From: Pocillopora verrucosa
Taxonomy: Eukaryota > Cnidaria > Anthozoa > Scleractinia > Pocilloporidae
Assembly (NCBI RefSeq): GCF_036669915.1
Contig: NC_089321.1
Coordinates: forward strand, 11,957,914 to 12,021,913
Reading direction: 5' to 3'
DNA length: 64,000 nucleotides
Of this stretch, positions 1 to 11,221 are shown in pieces. Position 1 is the stretch's first letter, and every line of letters starts with the position of its first letter. A program made the position numbers and the translations under genes. Under the pieces are notes generated by a model, which saw only the letters and a program-made list of their open reading frames with translations, was not told the DNA's origin and searched no databases.

Positions 1-167
1 CATTATCCAGCTGCTAACTCGAGAGTGTTGATAATTTAAGTTAGTCGGCCCATGACATATTTAATGAGATTAAATCAAATTAACTTCGGGATTATCACAC
101 CTGAAAAAGACGAGCCCAGCGGGCTTAATACTTACAGTGCAAAGCACTTGTGTCTTCTCATGGGGGT

Positions 168-479
168 GACACTGGGCACCATCTAAGTGCGCCATAATGT
201 CTGTGTGAGATTGGATCTTAGCTTGTTGGTATGTTGCAGACAGTGGGCACAATCTAAGTTCGCTGTGATGTCTGTGTGAGACTTGATGCCAACTTGTTGG
301 TATGTTGCAGACACTGGACACAATCTAAGTGCGCCGTGTTGTCTGTGTGAGACTTGATGCCAACTTGCTGGTATGTTGCAGACACTAGACATCATCTAAA
401 TGCGGTATGATGTCTGTGTGAGACTGGATCTCAGCTTGTTGGTATATTGCAGATATTGAGCACCTTCTAAGTGCGCTCA
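168..479. repeat. 71-bp minisatellite array, block 1
   Basis: About four to five copies of a 71-bp unit containing GGCACCATCTAAGTGCGC, GATGTCTGTGTGAGA and CTTGTTGGTATGTTGCAG. The last unit is interrupted by a LINE fragment at 480-1296 and resumes up to the CYB561 stop codon near 1368. Met-initiated frames on the minus strand through the array are artefacts of the repeat. Confidence 0.9.
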
Positions 480-1296
480 TGGGCAATGCATGCAGACCAT
501 ATGAAGAAATCTTTTGTACAGAAAGTGGGCGCATTAAAAAGAACGAAGAAGCTTCCTGTTAAAGTGCTGGAGGAAATTAACTTCAAATCCATTGTACCAG
601 CAGTAACTTATGGTATTGTGGTGTGGGGAAACTGCAGTTACCCTATTATGAACTCTTTAAACCTTGTTCAAGCGAGAGCTACACGAGTTATCCACCAGGA
701 TAAAAAGTCTTGAAAAGCTAAATTGGTTGTCAATTTCTTATACATATAAAAGAAGACTCCTTCTCCTGATGCATGATATTTTATATGATAAAGTCTTATA
801 TTCCCCTTTTAATTTGAAGTTAGTCAACAGGCCATCACGCAGGGGAGGGTTACAGATTGAAATCCCCAGGGTGGAGTACAAAGTGGGAAAGGAATCACAT
901 AATACAAAGGCCCTGTAATCTGGAATTTTATTACTAGGTTGATAAATTTTAATGTAAACGTTCAAAAAGACAGTTTTAAAATTTTACTTAGGCTCTCACA
1001 AAACATAAACAGCTTCTCATTCGAAGCACCCATGATAGCTATGAAAGGCCGAGATTTTGTATATTTTAAAGTATTATTAATACTGTACGTAAATTTCTAG
1101 ATTAGTTTGTAACTTTTATTTGTCAATGAACCTCATTTTACTGACTTGTACTGAACTGAAATACCATAGAGTGATTTTACAAATTTTTTCGTTTATTTCA
1201 TATTTTATTAGTTAATTGTAGGTTCACATCAGCCTGATGGCTGCCACTTTCGTAACCTACATCACTAAATAAAACGATGGATTGATTGATTGATTG
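480..1296 (+). mobile_element. LINE fragment (CR1/L2-like), 3' end
   Basis: Decayed C-terminal end of a non-LTR reverse transcriptase: AVTYGIVVWGNCSYPI, QARATRVIH, and after a frameshift LEKLNWLSISYTYKRRLLLLMHD, the usual post-RT region. The 3' UTR ends in a (TGAT)n-type tail near 1274-1296, typical of this clade. It is inserted in the last minisatellite unit; block 2 has the uninterrupted unit at 13054-13110. Confidence 0.75.
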
Positions 1297-1367
1297 ATGT
1301 GGTGTATACTATTTGCCAACTTGTTGGTTTGTTTGAGACATTGGGTATCATCCAAGTGCACCATGGG

Positions 1368-4300
1368 TCAAGCAGAGGCTAAATTCTCATCTATCAACGA
1401 CACTCGCTCCTCAACTGTATTTACCTTCTTGAATGCTGAGTTTGTCACCACAAACATGACTGTGACAGCTAGGAGGATGAGTGTGACACTCAACGAATTA
1501 CCCAATTTTCCTACAGGTGGTAGTTTTGAGTAGCTGCAAAAGTTAAGAGTGTAAATATCATCACATTAATGTATTACAATGTCCTGAATGCTACGCGTTC
1601 TGTGATAGCCATTTTTCAATGATCTTTACTTTGCCAAAAAAAAAAAGAAATGTTTTGAAAAGATTCGCCCGATTTTATCAAAGTTAGTAAGTGAAGGATT
1701 GGTCAAAAGAAAATTAACCATTAGAGGACTGTACTCCTTCGGTGTCAGCGAAAAAAAATCTGTACTTGAATCATTAAAACTACTAAAATTGTCAGTTTAC
1801 AAGTACTCACTTGGGGTTGAAAGAAAGCTTTTCATTCACTCCCAATAGGCAACTGCCGATGGCCATCATAAAAATAAACACCCCAAAGAACACATGTACT
1901 TTCAGGTAAGCTGCACGAAGACCATCAGGCAACTTGGGGAAAAGAAAGCTCACAAAACCAGCCAGAATCTGTGGAGAAAAAGATGACTACAATAAGGAAA
2001 ATAAAATGGTATGCTCTATGAATCTAACAATTACAGAACTACGTTCTCCTATCTCGTCAAACGGTCGTCAAGTGGTCAAATGTCAGAAAGTAACCGGTTT
2101 TAGCTTAGAAAAAAACCATGTACAGCCATTTAAGGAATAAGTAAGCTCTAAAACCATACTTTTATATCTGCATGCAACAGTTGACTATATGTCAAGGATG
2201 GCTCTTGAGAAAGACGATTTTAGAAGGTTTTCAGTAATCTTGAAATTTCGTGTTACAGGAAATTGGGTCGCGGCGCGCATTGTATCAAGGGTGAAAATGA
2301 GCCTTTAAGCCAGGGTATCCTGTCGATTTACTATTCTGCTTTGAGCTTTATCAAAAATGTTTTATGGTTTTAAAATTTCGTTACGGACTGGTTTTTGTGG
2401 TTGTTTATAATTCCAGTAAGACAACTTGGCCCTAACTAAGCCCGCCACCTGGCCATATGAACGTTTGCACATGCACAGACGTTCGACCGCTGTTTTGCCT
2501 CGATGAGGAGAAAGAAAATGGCTTTCGATAACTGACCTGACAACCGAAGAGGATGACGGTAGACAATCCACACCAGCTATGTACGCTGTAGAGATTAGGA
2601 TAGCCCATGTGGTTGTGGAAGTCAAACACAGCCTTAACACCCCAGACTGCGATTCCAAACGCCACTAGCTGAAGACCAAAATGAACCAGCTTTACATAGA
2701 ATTTGTTTTGGTGACTGAAGACTCTAAATACAATCATGGCTGGAACAAAAGGATAAAAAATCTACTGAGCTCCTTTAGATTGTCATGGTAGCGAGATGAA
2801 CTTCTCATAATGGCAAATGTGCTCTTTAATCAAAGGTCTTTCACAAACCTAGAATGAGTTGCAAAGTTTCGACACCAGTTACTTATTTTGAATTATTTCT
2901 AAACCTTTTATTTACCTCCCCCTCTCTCCCATTTCAAGTAAAAGTTTTTGTCCTGAGAGGCGCACAGATTACCGAGAGCGAAGCTCAAGGAAAACTATGA
3001 GTTTCGAAGAAGAGATGATGTCCAAGGACAAAGATATGAGTACGTACAGCTTCGAGCCAATTATCTCAACCATCGGAACATTTTTTTTGCAGTGATCGGA
3101 ACAAAACGTTTCACTAAGGGCATATCACAAGTACTCCCCTGTTTTAGAAGGTGCATATTCGAAAAAATAACACGTTTATGTTAATCGCAAAGAATATAAA
3201 ATATCTGATGGTTTACAAAGAGCTCAGATACTTTTGATGGTTATTTACGTCTTCCACCATGAAATCGTCGGTTAAAAGAGGTCGTATCGCCGCGAAGTCT
3301 CATTCCCGGCTCTTCTTTGGGGTGTCACGCAGTGATCTTTCAGTATTGCATGACATCACTAAGCCCGAGTTCCACAGTAAACCGACCTCTTTTGTTTGTA
3401 TGTTTTGTTTAGCCATTTCAGGTCTCAAGGGAATTCCCTTCTTTATGCTACTGTAAATGAGACGTACATAAGCAAGTATGTAAGAGGAAATTTGAAGGGA
3501 AAGTTCTCTAGAATATTATCACATGACCTGAAAATACAGGCTAAAGAGGCTTTGAGCGGCGCGAACGAGTTACCGATGTACTACAGAAGATTGGAAAGCA
3601 GTCAGGCGGGTAGAGCTACATCCTGCTTTTCAAACTGCCCGCAAACATCCATAAGTCGATAAACACTAAACAAGGACCTGTTTTTTTGCAGTGCGCACTA
3701 TCTCCCGTCTTAATATGCGCTCTCGTCGATTACCTTGTTAATTACAACATGCATGGTAACCTCTGCATCGGGAGTATTTAACAAAAAGAGAAGCCTTGAC
3801 TGTGCTCTGTTCTGTTGCAAAGCACCCAGGAAGCGGTTAGAGCACAAAAGAAGAGTAGGGGGAGACACTCGACTACGTCTCGTGTTTCTCCCTACTTCTT
3901 GAGTGCTCTAGCCGTTTCCTAAGTGCTTTACAACATAACAGAGCACAGTCAAGGCTTCTCTATTTGTTTTATAATAAAGAATCCGTTAAATTCCCCACGC
4001 ATTACTTTCAATTTTCAAAACAAATGTTTAATTCCAAAGCGAACAACAGTGTCGTCGCATGCTCTATACTCTCAGAGAGCACGCTACAATAAGCCAATTA
4101 GAATCCTTGTCATAATAGTTCAAATAATCTGTTTGCAGTGACTGAATGTGGCTTTCCACACAACGCACCGGAAAGGACATGAGAGCAAGCTCTTGGTTGT
4201 TCACTCGAAGAGCGGCCGATGTAATTTCTGAGGCTTGTTTCATTACGATGACCGGAGATCGCCGTGATGAGCTAGCCGCGTTGGACCTCAGCATGATCAC

Positions 4301-5902
4301 GGTCGCTCTGACACTGTCATGATTGGTATGAATCTTATCAGTTATGCCACTTTGACTATATTTTTTCATCATTTCTGCTTTGCTTTTGAACACGAAACTA
4401 CATGAACTACACGAGTGTTAGCTGTGTTTGATTTCTATTACCGTACGCAAGCTTGTAATCTAAGTGAGTGTGAAAACCATGAAAACTTGAACTGTCCATT
4501 TCGTTTTCCCTTTGAGGATTTTCGTTTCTGCTTACGTTATAATAACGTCAATTACGGCACCTGGCATGTTTGCAAACCTTTGTTTGGTTGTTCTGTTGCT
4601 ATTTGTTGACTCCGAAATTCACTTTCAATTAAGGAAAAAAAACTAGAGAAAAGTCACGGAAAAGGGCGGACATGGTACAATTTGGCAGATGACGTGGCAG
4701 CCTTAGCTTAGCTCTATGCTCTATACTCTCATAGAGCACGCTCTTTCAACCAATGACAGCGCACGTTTTATCCGAAATTTATTATAATTAACAAATAGAG
4801 AAGCCTTGACTGTGCTCTGTTCTGTTATAAAGCACGCAGGAAGCGGCTAGAGCACGAAAGAAGTGTAGAGGGAAACACGAGACGTAGTCTAGTGTGTCTC
4901 CCTACTTCTTGAGTGCTTTAGCCGCTTCCTAAGTGCTTTAAAACAGAACAGAGCACAGTCAAGGCTTCTCTATTTGTTTTATAATAAAGAATCCGTCAAA
5001 TTCCCCAAGAATTGCTTTCAATTTTCAAAACAAACCTTTTTTCCAAAGCGAACAACAACGTCGTCAGCATGCTCTATACTCTCATAAAGCACGCTACAAT
5101 AAGCCAATCAGAATCCCTGTTGGAATGGTTCAAATAATCTGATTGGCTGTACAAGACTAAAGCTGTCAAAATGTCAAACCATCAAATTTCAGAAGTTTCA
5201 CATTCTGCAATAGTTTACAGACCAAAATAGTTCGGCGTGTCGAATTTAACACTTTTGTCTGAAGTTTTTTAGTTTATAATACAGAATCTGAAAGTGAAAT
5301 GTTCGGTGAAATTCGGCCGAATTATAGCTCAGAAAAACACGCAAGTATTTCAAATGACAAGTGGAAAACAAACACTTCAAGGCAATGACAGCACGTGTTA
5401 TATCCGAAATTCATTATAATTAAAATTAGCGAATATAATTGTGCAATAATCCAAAATTAAAATTAAAACCTGATTACGATTACAATTTGTTTTCATCAAT
5501 TTATTGGTTCTTTTCACAACAGTCAAGCCAAAGCCAGAGGCTTAACCGGCTCATGGCAAGCAGAGGAAAAAGATTTACATAGAAGGAAAGCAAGACTTTA
5601 AAGTAAATCGCAAGAGCAAAACATAGCACGAAAACTTACATAATGAAGTCCACTGCTTCAGTTAAGCTTCAAAGAAACTTACCTTCGCTATAGAGAAATA
5701 CCATGCTAATCACCATGCAAAGAGGATGGTAGTTAGACTCGCGAGCTGTCCCATCCCAAGCGAATCCTCCGAGGTATTTCACTGTCCATGTACCGGTCAG
5801 TGCTACCGCCAACATCCCTAAAATTATAACTGCACCAACCGATAGGGAGAACACAATTATAGAACGCATGGAAGATGTGCGATGTTGATCACCTGGAGCC
5901 TT
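1368..5902 (-). CDS. CYB561: Cytochrome b561, tandem copy 1 (ancestral start codon lost)
   Basis: A transmembrane di-heme protein of the CYB561 family, which passes electrons from ascorbate across a membrane to monodehydroascorbate or ferric iron. Four exons on the minus strand: 5683-5902, 2537-2739, 1811-1968 and 1368-1533. Splice phases 1/0/2 agree and the frame stays open over 747 nt (248 aa plus stop). The four heme-ligand histidines are present in the contexts NYHPLCM, KLVHFG, YSVHSW and LKVHVFFG. The codon aligned with the ATG of copy 2 (5900-5902) reads AAG here. The next in-frame ATG is at 5867-5869, giving 237 aa and removing 11 non-membrane residues, so the gene may still work. Exon 1 also changes the conserved HEF before NYHPLC to RES. 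Introns are nearly identical to copy 2 apart from insertions. A minisatellite array and a LINE fragment follow the stop codon. Confidence 0.85.
3778..4801. mobile_element. TTAA-flanked foldback element A
   Basis: Lies between TTAA at 3778-3781 and TTAA at 4798-4801. It starts with a large imperfect inverted repeat (about 3786-3965: arms GAGAAGCCTTGACTGTGCTC and its complement). It is one of two tandem relatives that share the middle TTAA. Block 2 has a single TTAA at 15837-15840 at the same place. No transposase is encoded, so it is non-autonomous. Confidence 0.65.
4798..5423. mobile_element. TTAA-flanked foldback element B
   Basis: Second tandem relative of element A, between TTAA at 4798-4801 and 5420-5423. 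It has the same foldback start (4802-4975) and the same end (ATCCGAAATTCATTATAA). A shared internal segment contains GCTCTATACTCTCATA. It is about 400 bp shorter than A. Confidence 0.65.
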
Positions 5903-6059
5903 ACTACAATGTTGTTCACTTCGCCGCTTAGAGTTTAGGTTAGGGCACGTTTGTTTGGGTCACTTTGGAAAATTCGGTAATTCTAACCGTATTTGAGTGT
6001 TGTCGATTCTTTTCAGTTTCCATTCAGCGGAAGTAGGAAAAAGCATGTGACAAACAACG

Positions 6060-6106
6060 AATAGCCCCCTGTAGGGAGGGGGTAAGGTAGGTGCTATCTC
6101 CTCATT
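6060..6106 (-). promoter_or_regulatory. Conserved upstream element of CYB561 copy 1
   Basis: A block reading AATAGCCCCCTGTAGGGAGG and continuing into GGTAAGGTAGGTGCTATC, 158 bp upstream of the ancestral start codon. The same block is present at a matching distance in the other two CYB561 copies, including the otherwise diverged copy 3. It is probably a core-promoter or 5' UTR element. Confidence 0.5.
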
Positions 6107-6550
6107 CAATAAATAGAAAGTCACTCTCAGACGTTTTCTTGGACTGATTATGTAAGGGCAAAGCAGATGAATTAATACCAAGCATAATGACCCTAAATCA
6201 CCCAAGAAATTCACACGATGCAAAAGAACAACCACTTGAGCGGGTAAATTTGTCCTTATTCAGAGCTGATCCAGATCTATTTAATAATGTTGAGAGCACG
6301 ACTGTTCATTCCCATGAAAATCTTTTTGTTTCACGCGTTGCGCAACGTGAAAATATTTGCTTATGAGCTGTCCATCGTCGAGATGTTGATCACGTTGGTG
6401 TAGATTAATAATTAGCAAAAGAGAGGTGCTTTTTGCTTTTACTGCAAAAAATTAAAAGTTTGGCCAATTTACGGATAATGGTCAATATCGTTCCATTGTT
6501 GTCACCTGTAATTTTTTAACGATTAATTTTTTTGCGACTATCAGTTAAAG

Positions 6551-7316
6551 AGGCGGGCATTGGGGCCTATTAGAAACCGCAAAACCGTAGTTAAAATCAT
6601 CCAATACCGAAAAACCGAAAAAAAATTCGATCAAAACCGAAAACCGCAGGCAAAACTGTCGAAACCGATACATTTTCATATCCCAGTTATTAAAACCCTG
6701 ATCGATCCGATACAGTGGTGACAAGTGGAGCGTACAGAGTAAACTACACTAATTTCGTTACAGGATTTATGAATGCCATGGACTTGGCATTCGTATTTTC
6801 TAGTATCTGCTTATATTAACAGCTGCACTCTCGTGAACCTCGAGCGTGGTCTCTGCGGACTCAGCAGCTGGTAGGGGAGCCTAATTAAATTAAGGAAATT
6901 CGCACAAAAGTCCTCTTTAGAATTGCAATTTTGCAGTCGCTAAAAGCTATAGCTCTGGAAAGTTTCATCGAAAATCCCTAATCTAACATTTCCATTTGCG
7001 AACTAAGATCTGAACGTTTGGAGATTCTATTGGAATGTTGAATCTATCAGTCACATGTGGCCTGTAACTTGGTCACCAACTTCGAGGTGGCGTTGATAAA
7101 GAAACTGTGCAATGTTCTGTGCTTAACCTTACCCTACGTGTAGCTGTACCCTCCCCTCATGGCAACGTCTTCTTCATAACATGGCAAATGTTCGAATCCA
7201 GGCTGATTTCATGCGAGCCGAACTTGCGGGCTAAGGACTCCAGCAAATCACAAGACTGAGATGACATAAAGTAAACACGGAGGGGAGAAGACATAAATTA
7301 AGTGAATGAGTCTCTT
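6551..7316. other. No gene seen
   Basis: AT-rich sequence between the end of the duplicated block and the GPCR pseudogene. The short direct motif AAAACCGAAAA recurs near 6590-6660. Nothing coding is supported. Confidence 0.5.
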
Positions 7317-7850
7317 TACTTCTTCTTGGGAGCAGTTGTTGGGTTTTCATTTCCTTCTGGTGGCGACACGTTTCTCGATACATTTTTATGGAAGTAGAGG
7401 CAACGCAAAAGTTTCATTTAATCAGAGGAAGGGCAAGAGTTGAGCTAAAAAGTGCACTGAAAAAAAAGCCCCAAAAATGAACGAAATAATCTACAACATT
7501 GTCACTGCCTTTTTTATGATTCTCTCAGTAATAATGTTTAAGTACTTCACCGTAAATATTTGATCGTAATTAATCTCTCGAACGTAACCAACACTAAATG
7601 AAGCAGAGAAGAGATTCATGAACAAGATCCACAAAGAAATGGAGAGAAAGATTTCAATTCTCTCGCTGTTTCCGTCACCAAGTACAAGATTGTGAAGTGC
7701 TTACAAGCGTTGCTTTAAGCTGCAAGTTAGCAATTGTGAAGGGATAAGCGATGCTATTAATAATGATTATCATGACAAAATTAAACTACACTTGCGTTGC
7801 CTTCCGAGCTGGTCATAGTTGTGGCATTTGCAAAATCAAGCTCGAAGAAG
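7317..7850 (-). pseudogene. Degraded class A GPCR pseudogene
   Basis: The minus strand aligns by eye in order with the intact GPCR at 33221-34102. Sequence at 7317-7415 corresponds to the TM5/ICL3 region (an ATRRK-like basic stretch ending in QEEV), 7565-7600 to the TM3 end (ERxIA region), and 7715-7815 to the N-terminus and TM1. In-frame stops and deletions are visible: two stops fall inside the ICL3 segment, and TM2 to TM4 are largely scrambled. No open frame remains. It sits between CYB561 copies 1 and 2 and is therefore a relic of a second receptor locus. The exact outer limits are uncertain. Confidence 0.7.
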
Positions 7851-8480
7851 TTGGTCAGTTCGATTGACATGAATAATAAAGGTGAACGGATCAACTCATC
7901 CTGTTGAATCGCAACTGTAATATTGAATTTGATAATCCACCACTTTGGTGAATGTTACCGTGACCACTTGAAAATTTCCACGCATGAATCACATAAATTG
8001 TAAGCCAGTTCGTTAAGCCGATTTGTGAATATACAGGTGATTCTTGTAGTTATTTATTATATATAACATAATTGTAATCATATAATGAAAGGAGTCTGCC
8101 AATCAAGCATCGTCCTGCAGCGATCAGACTTTCCACTACCCCACCTGCTCAAGAATATGTAAATCCAGAATTGGACTCATCACTCATCAGAGGGCATGCC
8201 GCCCCTAGTAAGGACTTTCTCCCCACTGATCGTCGGACTACGAAGAATCTGCCATTATCATCATCATCATTTATTATAGAACCAACTTTTAGAACAATTT
8301 CAGGCTATCACCTTCAGCGGTAGCCATCTTTGAGAGATCATGACATCACCTCACGCGATTTTCTTAGCTTCACAGAAATACTCCGCTATTAACAGGCAAC
8401 TTTTCTTAAAATTCGAATTCGAATTTGATGCACTAATTCAGAAGGCACCTGTTTTCTATCTAATTTTCCTATTTAGTCTT
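7851..8480. other. No recognised gene; one stop-free stretch
   Basis: A plus-strand frame from about 8091 to 8330 lacks stops and is not low-complexity in its first half (HRPAAIRLSTTPPAQEY). It has no start or recognisable homology and may be an old transposon remnant. Confidence 0.3.
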
Positions 8481-8686
8481 TAACCCTTTACACCTTATCA
8501 TCAGTATGCATATTCTCCATACTGGTCTCTATACATTTCCTAATGTGCTTGCAAGGAGAATTTGTTTCACAATCAAGAGGTTCTTCAGTTAATTTTCATT
8601 TCTTTTATTCTCATAACCTTGATGTTTGATTCATGGGTGATATTGAAAGGAGAAATTAGATGCTGGTCACTCTCATTTTGAGAGGT
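8481..8686. repeat. Short TTAA/CCC repeat
   Basis: Member of the ~200-bp family with TAACCCTTTACACC start, internal GGAGAATTTGTTT and GGAGAAATTAGATGCT motifs. No coding. Confidence 0.65.
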
Positions 8687-8844
8687 CTTTTGAGCGGCGA
8701 TATGGTTCTTGGTGATTCCAAGACTGTCTTCTGCCATTAATTAGGTTTTAAATTTTCTCTGCAACAGACCTTGGTACATCCGTAACTTTTTTGGTTTTAA
8801 AGACTCAACTTATAACTTAAGAAGTTTTTTTGTTAATATTAGCA

Positions 8845-9290
8845 TGCCAAGGTTTAATCTTAACTGGATGAAGAACTCTTTCACTTAACAAGCCGCTTAA
8901 ATCTGGAAATCACTTGAACCCGATTTAAGGAAAGGAGAACTATCCATGTTTGCGACGTCGATTAAGAAGAAATCATTTTAATTCCATTTCTTATTTCATT
9001 TTATTGTAGCGTTTTTTATCTGGTATACTAGAATCAGCTTTTATATATTCCATTCTTATTTACAGCAGTTTTTAGACATCTTAATCCTAATATAGTGACA
9101 TTCGCAGTTGTACATGTTAGCTTTTTTATGATAAACCTACGTTGTTATAGATATGTAACATATTTTTAATTCTGCATGTTTTAGGGCCATTTTACGTTAT
9201 AACGTACGTATTTTGAACGAGCTTTCCAGCTCACTGGACGCTACGTGGGTAAATAAACGATTTATTGATGGATTGATTAATTGATTGAAA
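8845..9290 (+). mobile_element. LINE 3' relic
   Basis: Near 8893-8980 a plus-strand frame with stops reads IWKSLEPDLRKGELSMF then KKKSF, the usual end of a CR1/L2-type ORF2. After a T-rich 3' UTR the segment ends in GATTGATTAATTGATTG at about 9270-9287. Coding sequence is strongly decayed. Confidence 0.6.
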
Positions 9291-11221
9291 TTTGTTTCGT
9301 TATAAAAATGACTTTAAATTTGATTTCGCCCAAAACTCCTGGGATGCCGTGCGTCATCTGCTAATAACTATTCTATTAGGCCATTTGTCAACGCATCTAT
9401 GGCATCGATCGAAAATAAAGTTAGTTTTGTGCTCAAAAGTCGTGCTTGACGGTGGCATATTACATAATACAAGAAATCATGCCACAATTACCTACAACTC
9501 AATTTTTCTATAAATGTAGAGAATAATGCTTGTCATTTCGAAAGTTTATTTCGCTGGCGCACAAGTGTTCTCTCTTCGTTTGATAATACGAATTTGAAGT
9601 CAGTTATCATTTTTCAATCCCAGTAGCTATTAGTGAGAAATATCTAGTGAGTTTTCTCAGATCTTCCGCTCTTTATTTCTTTCCACTTTAAATGAATGAC
9701 TATCGTTAACAAATTATCTGTTAGTAAATCTGAAATGAATTTGTCACAAAGGCCGACCAAAACACCAATTACAGTTGTAAGCGTCCGCATTACGTAATCG
9801 TCTATGTTCGTGCTTTTTGCCTAGTTTTCACTTTCTTGTACCTTTGGTTGCCTTGATCCGTCTCACATTCTGTGCTTTACTTGTTTTGTATGTTAGGTCT
9901 TATTTTGCATTTTGTATGTCTTGACTTGAATATAGTTATTGCTTTGTTGAGTTCTACGTCTGTTGAAGTCTAGAGTAGCAGCAGCGTGTTCCAGTCACAA
10001 CCCTCCTTTGCCGCTTTGCTTCGCTTCTTTTTTTTTTTTTTTGTGTCGATTCGTTTGTCACTGGTGGTAAAAATAAGTAGAGCACGTAAAGACATATGTG
10101 ATAACAGCGGTATATCACTTTCGAAGGTTGTAATTATCATCTCATCATTGGTCCATAAAGAATTTTCTATAGATTAATCATCAAATTGCTGGCCTATCAG
10201 AAATTCTCTGCGATTCGCAAAGCGACGTTAAACTTCAAGGGGAGACTACAAAATATAAGATAGGGTAGAAATAAAAACACGAAAGAGCCACAAAAGAAAC
10301 TAAGAAGGAGCAAGAATGGCTTAGGATGGAGAAGGTTGACATGAGCTATAAATGACAACAAAAATCTTGGTTCGGCCCAGTTCAGCTTTTAAAACTGGTT
10401 TAAATTAGGGCCTATATAGACAATCTAACAAGGCCAAACCACAACAGCGGTGCCAGTTATGGAAGTAGAGGTGAATTGATGACACGATTAGTAACACAAC
10501 TGATGCTTTAATGAAACTGGTATGATGATAACAGAACGAGCGGGCTTACAGACATCAAAGGAACAGAACGAAACGCACGGCCACGTATGCCTATAACTAG
10601 CGTACCGCTGTCCGGTACTGACGCGGGAGCTACGTTCCTTTCTCTTTGCTAGAGGTGCATGGGCTCTTCAACGTCCCCTTTTAATCAGTACAGAGAAGAT
10701 GAAGGAGACAGGACCTACAACGACTTTTTTTTATCTTTATTTGATACTTGACCCCGAGGGAACTGGGATGACCGAGGATGAAGATGACTAAAACGGATTG
10801 CAAATGACCGCAAAATGTTACTTTAGTAGGATAGAGAAACACAAATAATTATAAACAAGAAGAATAAAGTTGGCTGAAAACAAAAATGATTTGTATGGGT
10901 AGGATTTGGTTTACAAAAAATTTTCACAAGTTTGCTTCTTACAGCTGGTTAAGATTCCAAACAAAGATTTAGCCTTTTGAAAATTGCCGTTAAATGTGCT
11001 TAATTTCAACTACGAACGCGCTAACTTTAAAAAAACTTTTCAGTGCCCAGGCCGTACATGTCCGACTTTCTAGAGTTCAACTCAGATGGGGAACCTCAAT
11101 GATCAGTTCATAAAGACTTGCTGCTTTCGTCATAATCCTCTCTGCGTCTTTTTGCTCGCACTCCGCGCAACAAACACAGCTGTGAAGTCAAACAACAGCT
11201 ATAAGGTCTGTTCAAGACCAT
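9291..11221. other. No gene seen
   Basis: Intergenic sequence between LINE relic and minisatellite. Short ORFs show no family features. A T-run is present at 10029-10042. Confidence 0.5.

Noticed and set aside
4064..4393. 109-aa minus-strand ORF in element A
   Set aside because: Lies inside a non-autonomous foldback element with no transposase-like residues.
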